A stretch of DNA of 64,000 nucleotides from Bursaphelenchus xylophilus. Lineage: Eukaryota > Nematoda > Chromadorea > Rhabditida > Aphelenchoididae. Location: NCBI GenBank assembly GCA_904066235.2, contig CAJFCV020000006.1, forward strand, positions 4,774,001 through 4,838,000, given 5' to 3'. Shown in pieces: positions 32,731 to 45,756 of the stretch; position 1 is the stretch's first letter, and the number at the start of each line of letters is the position of its first letter. A program made the position numbers and the translations under genes. The notes under the pieces are model-generated. The model was not told the DNA's origin. It saw only the letters and a program-made list of their open reading frames with translations, and did no database searches.

Positions 32731-35604
32731 AAAAACTAGTACATACATTAAGAATTTCGTTTTTACGGCTTGGAAGAAGAAAGGTCACAGAATTTGTTGT
32801 TCCACGCCTTGAAAACAAAGTAGAAATGATTTTATGACTTTTGAAACCGTACTTTACAATATGTTTTATCTCTACGATGAGAGACTGCAATAATTTTGTG
32901 ACATAAAAAAAGTCAAATCCGTAAAATCGAGATTCAAATGTAGCTATTTTGGTCGTAGTCTTGCAATATTCTCGAGTGATTATTTCTAAAATTTCTGACT
33001 ATTTCCGAAAAAGCGGGGCTAAAAGTTTCGTATATGGTCCAAAAAACTTACTAACTTTGTGAAATTAAAAATGATTTTACAGTCCAAACTTTCGCAAAAT
33101 TCTCATCATCAAATTTCCAATCATCTCTGATCTCTGATTGCCTTTCTCAAATTTTATTACGACACATTACGCAATAAAAATAAATATTTTCGAACAGTAC
33201 CCTTTGCAAAAGCTTTTGTAAGTGGGCTGACAAAACTTAATGGACATTAAAGGCCATAAAAGCCGTTTTTTACTAAATTTTTGTCCAGCAATGTGATCGG
33301 TTATCAGTAAGGGGCTTGTGACTCCGCTGACGTCATGCACTGTCAATCATAACCGGGAAATTTTTGGGAAAGGAGAGGTTTGGAACTTCCGCTTGATTAG
33401 CCCCTTTTTTCTTTGTACGATTTTGTTTTGTAAAGAAGGAGTGGTGAGCTACTGTAGAACAGATGATAAAGCTAATAAAATAGATTTTGACTTTTTTCAA
33501 AATACGATAGAAAAGATTTTTTTGTTATAATATAATACTTTGGGATAAGTTTTCGGTTAATTTTTGAATGGGTAAATTTAGGAAGTGATGAGATTTTCGT
33601 GAAATTCGGCATAAATTTAGGCTATGATCTTCGGAGTCAAGTCTAAAAGCTTCGTATTTAACTTTGCGGAAACTGGCAAGAATTTTTTGGTCAGAAGTTG
33701 TCGAAATTCAATTTTTCGGTAATTTTAAAATCATTTTTTTTTGCAAGCTCCGGTCAAATTTAGCCGACAAATTCTCAATAAGGAATTGCAACAACATTTG
33801 ACTTCTTCTTCTCTGGGTTTCTGATAAATTCCAAGGTCAAATATCTAATCATCAAGTGTAAAACGCATACACTTCTAACGATTAAAAACTGATGGGTCCT
33901 GATAAAACTTTCTGTTTTTGGAACTTGTGTCATACGAATTTTGGGCAGTGTAAGGTGGAAAGCGACGGTGCCTACTGCGAATTTATATTATTCAAGAAAA
34001 CAAGTTATGTTTTTGCAGCCTTTGCCTCAAAATCTAAGCCGTTTCCGATCAGAAAATCGTGATCTGCTCAAGAAAATTGGAGTTGAAATATGCTCCAGTT
34101 TCCGTCAAAACGTATTTCCAACTCCCTTGTTAATAACCGCGTGTTATTTGCATCTCCGATCACCTGGTTTCCTTTGATAGTTTTGTTGACAACCTCGATC
34201 CACAGCGTCTGTCATAACGAGCTCGTTTTCCCTCGTTTGATCCCCTTATTTTCCCCAAAGTTTCATGCTTCAATTTTCGAAATCGCCCTTCATTTGTCCC
34301 CGCTTTATTACACCTGCTTATGCCCCTTTTCACATTCAATTTTGTATTCTTTTTGGAAATATCTGTTTACAATTTAATCTTGCTGAATAGCATGATATAT
34401 GTGTACAAAAGAAGGTTTAAAAACAAAAAAAAATTTCGAAAAATAGGGGGGGAAAACAAAGATTAAGAACGGGAGAAAAAAGTATTTTTATCTTTTTTTC
34501 GGGAAAAACAAAGGGCGAACCCTCCGGGGAAAGAGAGTCGCCCATCTCGCTGAGAGATAGTACTGATTTTATAACCATTCGTATAAATTTAGAACGGGGG
34601 TGACTAATACGAATTAAATCTGTTTAGGGATCTGGGGAAGGCAACATTCTGGGAACAAGGGTGAGTCAAGTTACGGGTGGGGATACTTTTCCGAGGACGA
34701 CTATAAAATTAAAAGTAAGTTTGCAAATATCCCATAGTTTGTTGATTTATAAGGTCAAACCACTAACGAAATTGCTTTCGGGTTATACGACCAATAGAGC
34801 CAAAAAATGTAGTCATCGTTTCTTTATCCTCTCAAATTCTTTATTACTGTACTTCTCGATACTCTACGTTCCTCGTTCAAGACGCAAAAAAACAGTCTTT
34901 TGTTTGTCTTAAATTGAGATATTGAACGCTTTTTTGTAGGCGATTCACTTGGGCAAATCCGGAGTAATGGTCAAAGCGGAACTCGTTTTTCAACGCGCTG
35001 AACCTCTCCCATATATCTTGGAAATTTATGTTCTCAGTTTGAGAATGTAGATGCCCCCGAAATTTCAATTTATTCAGGAAATTCTAATTGACAAATCCAT
35101 GGCTGTATGTTCAAAACGATAAATCTTCTTCTTTTGCAAAAAATCGGCAAAATGTTTACATCCTTCTTCCAAGAAAAACGGCGGCATTTTCTGTCCCTAA
35201 AATAGCGCAAAAATGATGTATTCGTTTTCGAATGTCAGAGTTTCTCATTTTGACGGTAACATGTCCAAACATCGATCGCAGCTCTCTCTGTTTTGATTAA
35301 TTTCAACCTGCTTAAGGATCCTGATCATCATAAAAAATGAGATCAATTTTTCAGAAGGTGCAGGTTTATGGTTGATTCATTCAAGTTTGTTTACCTTAGT
35401 AAAGTATATATCAGAGGGATTTGGAAGTGCGTTCAAAATATGGGGTGATTTTATTTGACCTTTTGTTGTCATCGTGCAAAGTGGTTCTTTCAAAAACATA
35501 CTGTACGTAGCCCAGTATTATAAAGATCGGGGATTCAAAAATGCGTGGACTTCAAAAAGAATTTTTTCCTAATACGCCCATGCATGAAGTCATGATTTTA
35601 TACC

Positions 35605-37119
35605 TATACTCCGCCGATTTAATTTGGACCAGTCTGAAACTTGAAAACGGTTATAGATATGAACTCCATTCCTTCAACAAGTTTGATCACCAGTCGACTC
35701 TATGTTCAACTGTAGCCAAATATTTCCTCTGCCTTGAGGCACAAGAAAAATATTCGGATTTTGTAATTTTTTCTGTCGAAAAAGTTTGGACCAGGGCAAC
35801 AAAAATTTGCATTTCTTTATCACTCGGTGGGGTGAAACCATGATAACTTGTGAAAATAATTGTGATTCCCTGCTGATTCTAACGAGCAGGGAATTCCGAG
35901 ATTAGCGCTGTGTTTAAGGCCCTGAGGGCAATTTTTAAGAAAATTCAAAAAATTCCAGAATTTTTTCGCCCTGGCGCTTGAGTAAGAAGCGTAAATCGTC
36001 TTAAATTAGTTTCTGTGCAACCACAGTATAGTGTACATCTAATTGGATGACGTTATAAAATAGTTTTACATCTAAAATTTTTTGTTCTTGGAGGATTTGC
36101 GACTTTGAAACTTGGGTTGGCGATAATAGCGAGACCACTGCGCTCAAACAACTGCTAAATCATACAGCGTTTTGCTCGGGACATATGAGGGGCATGCCAC
36201 ACTTTCCTTCTGCGTCAAAACAATATCCAATTTACACGCGACAAATGCACAATAGACCGAAGAATTTGATAAAAAAAGTTTTCGTTGGCCCAGTCGAAAC
36301 ATGTTGAGAAAAAACAATTTAATGTGCATCAAATTAAGTTCTATCAGGTCTGGCTAGCACCTCATAGCGGAATAAACGTACAATGTACATATAGGAACAT
36401 CTTTTTTCACTTTGGAAAACTTTTAAGTAAGCACCCTCTTCTTAAATTTTTTTATCAAAGTGTTCGGTCTATTGTGCATTTGTCGCGTGTAAATCGGATA
36501 TTGTTTTGACACAGAAGGAAAGTGTGGCATGCCCCTCATATGTCCCAAGCAAAACGCTGTATGATTTAGCAGTTGTTTGAGCGCAGTGGCCTCGCTATTA
36601 TCGCCAACCCAAGTTTCAAAGTCGCAAATCCTCCAAGAACAAAAAATTTTAGATGTAAAACTATTTTATAACGTCATCCAATTAGATGTACACTATACTG
36701 TGGTTGCACAGAAACTAATTTAAGACGATTTACGCTTCTTACTCAAGCGCCAGGGCGAAAAAATTCTGGAATTTTTTGAATTTTCTTAAAAATTGCCCTC
36801 AGGGCCTTAAACACAGCGCTAATCTCGGAATTCCCTGCTCGTTAGAATCAGCAGGGAATCACAATTATTTTCACAAGTTATCATGGTTTCACCCCACCTA
36901 GTGATAAAGAAATGCAAATTTTTGTTGCCCTGGTCCAAACTTTTTCGACAGAAAAAATTACAAAATCCCAATATTTTTCTTGTGCCTCAAGGCAGAGGAA
37001 ATATTTGGCTACAGTTGAACATAGAGTCGACTGGTGATCAAACTTGTTGAAGGAATGGAGTTCATATCTATAACCGTTTTCAAGTTTCAGACTGGTCCAA
37101 ATTAAATCGGCGGAGTATA
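35605..37119. mobile_element. 1.5-kb foldback element (large palindrome)
   Basis: Arms 35605-36280 and 36446-37119 (about 675 bp each) are almost identical in inverse orientation around a 165-bp loop. The ends read TATACTCCGCCGATTT and its complement; a TA duplication is possible. Both arms carry the same 79-codon frame (from ADLIWTSLKLENGYRYELHS), which is simply the mirrored sequence and resembles no protein I know. High identity between arms means recent insertion or ongoing correction. Confidence 0.9.
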
Positions 37120-37324
37120 TGACATCATCATTTTTAGGTCTCTTCCCCAAATTTTTCTATATTTTCACATCAAAACACCTTCAAAAAGGTGTGGTAATCC
37201 CCCGCAATCTCCTTATTGTTAGACTGCAGATTTGTCCGGCGTTTCGACTCACAGAGGAAGCAATCCAAATGTGACGTAAAGATTTTCTTAAAATTTTGTG
37301 TAGGTTTCAGTTTTTATGGCAAAA

Positions 37325-37490
37325 TTCACAAAAAATGCCATATTTTGTAAACTTTCGATCTAGAAATCTCTGTCGTTCCTGTAAAGCGCGAGCCTTGCAT
37401 ATGCCTTCGAAAAATTATTCTAAATTTGTGCCAACCTCCATCAAGATCTGAGCGTCGCACTTGGAGTACTCTCCCTCTCAAGTTAATTCT
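37325..37490. repeat. Solo end of a TAA-type element
   Basis: Inverse partial match to the left arm of the element at 22177-22625, including AGATCTGAGCGTCGCACTTG, AAAGCGCGAGC and CGATCTAGAAATCTC. The partner arm and terminal TAA are missing. Confidence 0.6.
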
Positions 37491-39416
37491 CTCACGGCGC
37501 CTTTAACGATCCTTTAAATTCTTCAGGCAGCTCCGTATAAACGGCGTTCTGACCTTGTACCCACGTTTTATTGATCGATAAAGGTAAAATGAAATGTTTT
37601 ATTTTCTTTCTTTTGTTTTTTCTGGGTATAAAAACCACAATCACGCGTTATTTGGGCTGCTCGCCGTTTTGTAAGTGTTATAAAAGGGGGATCGATTGTA
37701 AACACTGGTTAATAAACTAGCCGAACAAGATTGTAGTGGCGTGAGTTTCGGTGGGAAAGTGGTTTGTATGGTACAGTAAGAAGTCTTCCCGGAATTTTTC
37801 AAAAATTTTTGAAAACTTCATACTCTTGAGTTGCTAAGACTTCTGCAGAAGTAAACGTGGGAAAAGAATTATGTGCTTTTTGTGAACCAGAAAGTGACGC
37901 TCAAAATCTAAGAAACTTGAAGAGGGATAAGTTTAGAATGACATTGCTTTCGGAATTTTGGTTAGTAGTGAGATTTTCTCTTCGTATTTCACAGCCCTTC
38001 GTCTGCAAACATATCTATTTTTCAATAGCCACATTGCAGAAATCATTAACACCTATTTAAAACCAAGGTAAATATTTATAACATAAAAAACTTTAATCGA
38101 AAAAAAACAAAATATTTGTGGCCTTTTGCAAACTGTGCACTGTATTCCAAATATAGCTTTGGCCCAGCCCGTGATATTTTTAGTTTATTTTTATTCGACT
38201 CTCAATCGTTTTATTCCCTTCCTTTTATTATTTCTGTCTCTTGGTCTAGCTAAACTTGCCCTTTCTTTGCCCTTGCCATTCTGATTATACCAGTACTATG
38301 ACCGATTGCAAATATTCACATAAACGTATGTATATCCCATTCTCTGATAATACATCACGTGCATAGCATTTGTGAAAACAGATTTATGGAATTAATGGGG
38401 GCCGTTTTGACTATTTATAAGCCAAAATGTTCCGTGTGAGATTCGAATATTTACGTATTTATGAGGACGCCGGGATTAGGCGGCTTCTTTTTTATCCACG
38501 TACAGTTTTTCGGGAGTTTCTTTGGGACTTTAGTCTACTCTTTATGAGTGCCGTCTTTACTATTACTTAGTTTAGAATGTCTCTCGAGTAAATTTACCAT
38601 CGCTTTTTATTTGGGTCACTTTTTTTGGCTCAAAACTCGAGCCCTATTTAACGAATCCTCCATTTCCAACGGTTCAATGCGTTATGGGAGACGTGCGTTT
38701 TCACTATGTAGTTGGCACATATATAAGGGCAAATAGATAGAGGGTCGACCAATACCTTCTGCGATTATCATAATGCATACTGTAGGGAATGAAAGATCCT
38801 GTTCAAATCTTGTCCGACTGCTCGATTTAGTTCATCAATTCCTTAAAATTTGAGCTTAAATTTACTTAATATCCCTGCAGGCGCGAGGCGTGTAAAACGG
38901 GCCAGAGGCCATGTAAAATCATAGCCTCATTTTTACGAACGTATGTGATATCCTCAACGATTTCTAAAAAATTGAAAAAAGCCTTCCTTCTTCGATTTTT
39001 GATGTCCTATGATGGCCATTTTGACAGTGGGAAGTGTCAAAAAACTTGTCCAGACATCCTTCTTCGTGTCGGCAAGACCTCAATTTTATTATTTATATCG
39101 CTCTCTTGCCTTCGCAAACGGGGGGATATTCGATTTCGGCGCAATTATCCGCTTATGTTTTCTACATTTCCCAGTACACTCGAACTTGATTAGGCCAATG
39201 TTTCGTTGCCCGCGGGTATTTTTTCAAGTGCACGTTCTATTTTTAACCCCCTACTAGAAAATGGCCAAAGAATGGGCCGAGAAATGAGATATCGTGACTT
39301 TTAATTTTAAATGCACGTCGTTTTTATTGCAGACTTACCACGGAGTCAAATGAAAAGTAGCTCTTTCGTGTTTCCGCTTCAGTAAAAATGAATGTGAAAA
39401 TGTTTCAGAGAGTAGA
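37491..39416. other. Gene-free, AT-rich
   Basis: No convincing frame, repeat or RNA gene. It includes the presumed upstream region of the I29-like gene. Confidence 0.5.
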
Positions 39417-40161
39417 ATGTTTGGCCCCAGGCAAAGCTCGCACGACGGGATCACCGTCAGCCATGTGGCCGTGGACGAGCTGAGGAAATCGTTGTCCGGA
39501 TCGGATCAAAAAATCTTTGATAAATTCACGGAATACATGTCAAAGTAAGTAATTTACAGTTCTCTTCCCTTCATTTTCTATTGGACTCTTAATATGGTTC
39601 AAAACGTCTGCTGCTATGAGACAGTGGAATAAAAGTTCCACTAATATTATAGATCTTTGGTCTCTCAACATGCATGCAAAGTTTTAGAGTCTCATTTTAA
39701 GGCCTTCTCTTGTAATCTGAGTCGGCATTTTCGTCAATTATTTGGGCCAAAAATCGCAAAAATGTGTTCAAATTTCCTCCACTAAATTAATAATATCTCC
39801 TCTAAGTAAAACGTGGTTTTATAAAGAGGTTACTTTATAACGACTGATTTTATCAGACATACGATTAACCCTAACATGACGCTCTACCGCACTAGCATCC
39901 TTTCAAAAATCAAAGTTTTACCTGCTCACCGTCAGCCAATAAAACCACTAGCCTCTCACTTTCAGATACCGCCGTTCCTACGCCGATGAGGACGAGCTCC
40001 GTCATCGTTATCGGATATTCCGTCAAACCATCAAAGAGATGAAATCCCGCTCCCTAATCGACGACATTAACACCGATCACTTCACCGAATTCACCGATTG
40101 TCTTCCCGAAGAGTCCGTTACTGACTGTGGATTTGATTCTTATGTGAAACGAAGGGTCTAG
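39417..40161 (+). CDS. Stand-alone I29 (cathepsin propeptide inhibitor)-like protein
   Basis: Exons 39417-39544 and 39966-40161 give 107 aa. The middle reads FDKFTEYMSKYRRSYADEDE, then LRHRYRIFRQTIKEMKSRS, which fits the ERFNIN-type helix of inhibitor_I29 domains (E-x3-R-x3-F pattern). No peptidase domain follows; the stop is after SYVKRRV. The ATG is 8 nt after a TTTCAG acceptor. There is no signal peptide. Insect crammer and mammalian CTLA-2 are free-standing inhibitors of this kind. Function is inferred only from the domain. Confidence 0.68.
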
Positions 40162-42737
40162 ACAACAATGATATCCATTGTGTACAACAACAATTTCCAC
40201 ACTCTAAGAACCCAAAATTCCCGGCGGCTAAGTCCAAAATAATATGCGGTAATGAACGTGCTCAAGCAGTCAAGAGTTTTTAATATTTCTATATCAAAGT
40301 TTAAAAATTTGTTGTAAATGCCAGCCTTAATATTGTATATAGTCATGCCTCGGTGTAATCTTTTTTTTTGATTTATTATTTTAAAATAAATCGACTTCAA
40401 AAAACGACAAGAATTTGGTGAATTTTTGGCAGTGAGGAGAGACGGTAAGAAGAAAAATTGTGATCTTTTGGCTTCTTATTTATCCAGTGCTGCAACAATC
40501 TTTAAATTTCTGCCTTCCGAAGACTTCCGCAAGCTCAAAAATACAAAGTTTATATTAACCATGTGTGAATTGTAATTTTAAACCGAAACCTGGCCTCTGA
40601 TCGCTTCGGAGGTTAAACCTGCTCAAGTTTGTCCCAAAAACACCAGTTTTCTTGGAAAACTTTAAAGTCCAACAATTTGTTCCTTTCGTAGATTGTAAAT
40701 TGCACCGAACTCTGAAGAAGAAATAAACAAAACCCCCTTCCAGAGATGGTGATCCATTCGCGTTCACGCATTAAAATGTTTTCGGTTGTAAATTACGTGG
40801 GCGGAGAAACAAAAAAAATCAAAAAACTCGACCCCGAACGGAGTCTTACTACTAATTTGAAAAACGGCCCTTTTAATTCGCACATCTGTTATAATTGATG
40901 CGTACAAGCGATGAGACAGCGATGTTTTTACGACGCCGCTTCGTCCGCCGACGAATGGGAAGAGTGTAAAAATTTGACAGTTATTTTACGAAAAAACAAT
41001 TTCTCAAAATTGCTTAATGAAAACAACTTTTAAAATCGAGTTTACAGCTTTATCGTCGGGTGAATGATATGAATTTTATGAAAACACGTATTTACGTAAA
41101 GTTTGTGACCTCCATTGGTTAATTAAAAATTTTAAAAAGAAATCCAGGAGACCAAAATTTTACGTCAAAAAGTATCACACAAAAAACGTCACTTTTGGAG
41201 ACTCTTTGGATAACTTTTGAGGCATTCTTGAAGTCTCAAAAGTGTGTCTTGTCAATCCCTCCCCAAACCCAGCAGATTTCTTATGTGTGTCTCCTTGATC
41301 CCGATTTTTTGTTTTCTGGATCTCTTTTTCCAATTTGTTTACCGAGCTGGAGGAAAAACCAAAATCAACGGACAACAAGTACTATCAATTTAGACAACAA
41401 ATTTTTTGCAAAGTAAAGTTACCTACGTTCGAAATGGGGTTCTCCCTTCCAGAGTAGTAAACAAAGAAAAATCCATAAGAACGATAAAAGACGATTTATT
41501 ACAGGAATTGAAAAGAACGCCTAAACTTGTTGATAAACAGGCAAAAAGAGGGTGCAATTACACTTACACGCAAGACCTACAAATATATTTATAAGACCTA
41601 GGGTCTAATTAACACAAGCTGGGAGCCTGAGTGTGCAAATTGCCATTTCTTACAAGCGGCACAAAAACATTCAAATTGAGAATACCTTCTCGTTCAGCTC
41701 GTAATTCATTCGACTTATGAATATTTTTATTTCTCTTGTCATTCAGTACACTGACCACTTATTTGGATACTTTCTTCCGTCCTTTTTGAGTTCGATTATC
41801 TGGAGCAAAGATCGCGGGCGTTGGCGAACGGTTACAACTGGTTTTGATGAATACGAACTGCGAAAAGAGTTCAAGATGATGTCGCTGATAGTAGCTCCAG
41901 AAAACAAGAAATTCGTAGAGTTGCGCAATTCAAAACAAAATGCAAATTTGGAATTAAAAATGGGATTTAGAAGACTTATACCTGGCAGTACGCAAAAAGG
42001 TCGAAAGACGGCCAAGATGGCAAATTTGTTATCAAAAAGCATCACAGAAGGAAAGAGAGAAGGGTACTTTTAGAAGTAAAGATTTTTTTACAGGAGATCT
42101 TCAGCGACATGAAGAACGTTCGAAAAGTTGCCATAACTTTTCTAAAGAAACATTTTTAGCTGCCATGCCACCTTTTGTAATCAAATCAAGGCCGTCTTGA
42201 TCTTTTTGCCCTTTTTCAGTAATTTTACTTTACATAGGTTCCTCTTGCAAAAATAAGTTGCCATTAATCAGCAGATTTTACAAAATTGCCTAAAATAAAT
42301 TTTATTTTCGCTTTCTTCCTTCACGATCCCCAAACAACACAAACCTTTTGCCAACACTTTTCTCGAACTACCCTCTGTTTCCTCGCCTATCCCAAACTCA
42401 TGATTTTGCATCTTCAAATCCGGAACTGACCTCACAAACCTTTCGCTTTTTGCGACTCTCTCCAACATTTATCATGTAACCATCTCTTCCGTAACAAGGG
42501 AACTTGAATGGGAAAGTAGTAAAGGTAGTATCTTGTGTAAAATTCTTGCGCGTTCTTGATCACCATCCAAGTATTTTTTCCGCACTAACTATAGTCGTCG
42601 CTGGGAAGAAACGGCTTTGTAAAATTGAAGCGCGAAACGTCCCCTTTCGCTGTCCCCCGTTTCTTAAACGGTTTGACTAATTTCCGGGAAGACGCCCCAA
42701 AACAGTTTACAATACGGGGCCTTACCATGTTTGTGCC
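40162..42737. other. Gene-poor interval before the collagen gene
   Basis: No convincing gene. A plus-strand frame at 41717-42073 (118 codons, starting MNIFISLVIQYTDHLFG) is the longest, but composition and lack of homology do not support it. TAACAAGGGAAC near 42492 resembles the end of the TAA-type elements, without a visible partner. Confidence 0.5.
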
Positions 42738-42746
42738 CTATATAAG
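42738..42746 (+). promoter_or_regulatory. TATA box of the collagen gene
   Basis: CTATATAAG lies about 65 bp before the collagen ATG at 42806. The short leader and strong TATA fit a highly expressed, moult-regulated collagen gene. Confidence 0.65.
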
Positions 42747-42805
42747 TGGGCTGATTACCTGGATGGAAGTCGTCTGTTTCCACAGCCAAACCAACCCCTC
42801 TGGAA

Positions 42806-43735
42806 ATGGCTGAGAAGCAAGTACAGGAGCAGGCCGAGAGCCTCCGGCGCTTTGCCTTCACCGGCGTTGTTCTTTCAACCGCCGCTACTGTTTTGGCCAT
42901 GCTTTTGGTCCCTATGTTCTACAACCACGTGCAGTTCATGCAGACGAACATGCAGAACGAACTCGACTTCTGCAAGTCCCGCAGTGGCAACATGTGGAAG
43001 GAAGTGACCAGGACTCAGGTTCTCTCCGACGTTCATCCACGTGAAGCTCGTGGAATCCGTCATCACCGTCGCGCCATCGGCGCCAGCCACAGATTCGGTC
43101 TCCACCAAGCCCCTCGTTTCGAGCGACAGAGCGGCGGTGGCTGTTGTGGATGCGGAGTCTCGCCAGCAGGACCTCCCGGCCCACCTGGACCCGATGGACA
43201 ACCTGGAAACGACGGACAGCCCGGAGCCCCAGGACAGGCTGGACCACCAGGCCCACCCGCTGTTCGCCAACAACAACACATTGAGCCATGCCAGACCTGC
43301 GCCCCAGCTCAAGCCGGTGCTCCAGGACAGCCCGGACCTAAGGGACCACCCGGAGGAGCCGGTCAGCCCGGTGCTCCAGCCCAAGGAGGCGGCCAAGGAC
43401 CACCCGGCCCAGCTGGACCACCCGGACCCGGAGGACCACCAGGAGGCCCAGGACAACCAGGACAGCCCGGAGCTCCAGGACAAGTTAAGCAAGGCCCACC
43501 ATCCGTCGGACCACCAGGCCCAGCCGGACCACCCGGAGGCCCAGGACCACTCGGCCCAGCTGGAGGACCAGGAAACGCCGGACAACCCGGAGGACAAGGA
43601 CCACCAGGAGAAGGCGGACCACCAGGCACCCCAGGATTGCCCGGAGGCGATGGACAGCCAGGACAGCCCGGAGAGAGCGGCCCCAAGGGAGCGTGTGACC
43701 ATTGTCCTCCCCCACGTACTGCCCCCGGATATTAA
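42806..43735 (+). CDS. col: Cuticle collagen
   Basis: Single-exon structural protein of the nematode cuticle, 309 aa. The N-terminal col_cuticle_N domain has one membrane or signal helix ([20 protein letters not shown]), followed by [21 protein letters not shown] basic subtilisin-like cleavage region ([16 protein letters not shown]) precedes the Cys cluster CCGCGVS. Gly-X-Y blocks follow, interrupted at [13 protein letters not shown], and the chain ends with [13 protein letters not shown]. Cys spacing defines the collagen subgroup, but I cannot name the exact C. elegans orthologue. Codon use is strongly biased to GGA for Gly and CCA for Pro. AATAAA at 43778. Long antisense frames over it are shadows of the repeat. 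Confidence 0.97.
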   Translation: MAEKQVQEQAESLRRFAFTGVVLSTAATVLAMLLVPMFYNHVQFMQTNMQNELDFCKSRSGNMWKEVTRTQVLSDVHPREARGIRHHRRAIGASHRFGLHQAPRFERQSGGGCCGCGVSPAGPPGPPGPDGQPGNDGQPGAPGQAGPPGPPAVRQQQHIEPCQTCAPAQAGAPGQPGPKGPPGGAGQPGAPAQGGGQGPPGPAGPPGPGGPPGGPGQPGQPGAPGQVKQGPPSVGPPGPAGPPGGPGPLGPAGGPGNAGQPGGQGPPGEGGPPGTPGLPGGDGQPGQPGESGPKGACDHCPPPRTAPGY

Positions 43736-44850
43736 GTATGGTCTCCTTTTGCTATTTACTGTATATTTCGGATCTGAATAAACATCCTCAGACATTTATC
43801 TGTTTGCATTCTTTGATTTATGGCATACAAAAAACATTTCCACAAAGGGAAGAACTTCGGTCTACAATGACCATTGTACACCAGCCCCAAAACGTAATGT
43901 TCCACGGGTTTTGCTGCGGGCGAAATTTCTGAGGGTCTCGTCTGAGACGAGTCGGGCCTTTTTTTATAACCGCTGGACAGAGGAGAGGCAAAAGGGACCG
44001 CCGGTTTACGACTTTTCTCACGCATTTAAATTCATGACTCGTTTCGTACATAATCACCAATGTTTTCGCAGAATTTCTTGGATTACTGACCTTGTTTTAT
44101 GATATTTTGCACTATAGTTTCCGGGAAACACCCAATTTCCTTTCAAAAAAATTACTATACGCTTTGTTGACAAAACTCTCCCAGAAGGCGCTAAAAATAG
44201 CTGTAGATAAGAGCGAAGAGCTTCTTCACTCGGCCTTTAGGTAAAATAATATTTGGTTTTGAGAGGGAACACATTACTCACCGTGGGCTAAAAAAAGTGC
44301 ATCCAATTTTTTCATGGAGACTTCATAAGCCAGTGCCTTCTGATATTTTTGGTGCCAAACTGGGTATGAAATTTAATTTCGAGGAAATTTATGTTGCCTT
44401 TAGCCACTATAATATTATTTTACGAACATTAAAATTTCTAAAATTCTTTGACCAATTTGTCCAATTCCAATATCCAAAACTAACTAATAAAAAAACACAA
44501 TTGGAGTTCTATTTTCGGCCTGTTTAATTTTCCAATCAACTCAAAATAAGGTCTACGGTTGTACTAATCCCTGTTTGGCCTTACCCTTCCCTACACCCCC
44601 TCTTTCTGCACTCTCCGTGCTAAGTCCCTTTCCCCGCAAATACCGTGACATTTAAAGAAATTTCTGGTGTGACACCTTTTTTTGCAACCCGCAGGTGCTC
44701 AAAAATTATGTTGGCAGTAACGGCTGAAAATTGGGAAAAAGTAGGTTTTGTCGCAGTAATTTGTTATTTCCTGGCCAAATCCAAATTAATTATGCGGCTG
44801 CAATTCCTCACAGACACAGTTAGGGGTCTGTCAAAGGCATTTATGTCTAA

Positions 44851-45756
44851 TAAGGGATCGGCAAAATCGCGCATCCTGGTTTTTTCTTGAGACATACACC
44901 ATTTGAAAGAGCGTAAAAAACTGGTCTAGGGTCACATTTTATTAGCTGCTATTTTTGCTCTACGCCTTAGCTAGCAAGCACTCCTTAGTTCTAGGCTTAT
45001 CTCGCCCTTTCCGAGGAAACAAATCCGAACGATTTCCAAAGCGCAGCGCAGCAGTGCTTCGGTGGCCTAGTGGGGTAAGGCGCTGAACGAGGCGGACCTG
45101 CGGACCGGGTTCGAAACCCCTTTTGATTTTTTTTGATTTTTTCAATATTACAAACCAAATAAAGTCTGGAAGTAGTTTTTGAGTTTCGTATAGATATTTG
45201 CAGTATAACAGGATCCGTTTTTTAAGAAAAAAAGGAGGTTTATTTTTTATTTTTTCGAATTTGTAGTCCCTGCCCTTGAATTGGCCACTAGTGGGTATCT
45301 TCTATGGCTGAAACTTTCAACGGCTTCCAGATTTTTACGAGTAAAGCCCGGTAGCGGAAAGTACGCTAAAATTGACTCTGAAAACGGTTTCTATGTTTTT
45401 TACCTGCTATTTTACATTGGGTTACAGGACCTAAAAGATCGCGTGATCACACATTATGAACATCGACTTGGGTATCCCAAGGTCCGAAAAAAGTATGTAT
45501 TTATTGGCATTGGGTGAGGCGTTGGACGTCATAGGTACGTATGAGACATATCACAAGTAATTCTTCAATCTCTTTAGCCTCTCATAAACAAAGAGTCGTG
45601 AAATCCAACTGGGAATTTTAAAAAAATGCTCGCTAGCTAGGGCGTAGAGCAAAAATAGCAGCTAATAAAAGGTGATCCTAGACCAGTTTTTTACGCTCTT
45701 TCAAATGGTATATGTTTCAAGAAAAAACCAGGATGCGCGGTTTTCCCGATCCCTTG
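44851..45756. mobile_element. 0.9-kb TIR element with tRNA-derived core (copy 3)
   Basis: Arms of about 130 bp begin TAAGGGATCGG at the left and end CCGATCCCTTG at the right. TAA flanks both ends (44848-44850 and 45757-45759). The core contains a different tRNA-like sequence at 45058-45123. Only the outermost 6 bp or so (AAGG) match copies 1 and 2, so this is a distinct family with the same design. Confidence 0.78.
45058..45123 (+). pseudogene. tRNA-like sequence in copy 3 with perfect B box
   Basis: Box A TGGCCTAGTGG and box B GGTTCGAAACC match the Pol III consensus. The D stem GCC/GGC pairs. The anticodon stem cannot be formed and the T stem has only three good pairs. T-runs follow (CCCCTTTTGATTTTTTTTG). 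Confidence 0.6.

Larger units (their letters stand above)
30862..35604. other. Gene-free interval with repeats
   Basis: Apart from the elements at 31840-32431 and 32591-32730, I see no gene. Frames are short and of random composition. The sequence is AT-rich throughout. A TC-rich and then A-rich tract with a GC-rich segment near 34510-34560 stands out slightly but has no clear structure. Confidence 0.5.

Noticed and set aside
35541..35843. 100-codon frame repeated at 36881-37150 on the other strand
   Set aside because: The two are the mirrored arms of the foldback element, not two genes.
41717..42073. 118-codon plus-strand frame
   Set aside because: No family resemblance, no splice or promoter context, and an equally long frame on the opposite strand.
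42875..43795. Long minus-strand frame of 306 codons rich in Trp, Ser and Gly
   Set aside because: It is the antisense of the collagen Gly-X-Y repeat; such shadows are expected from the codon bias.
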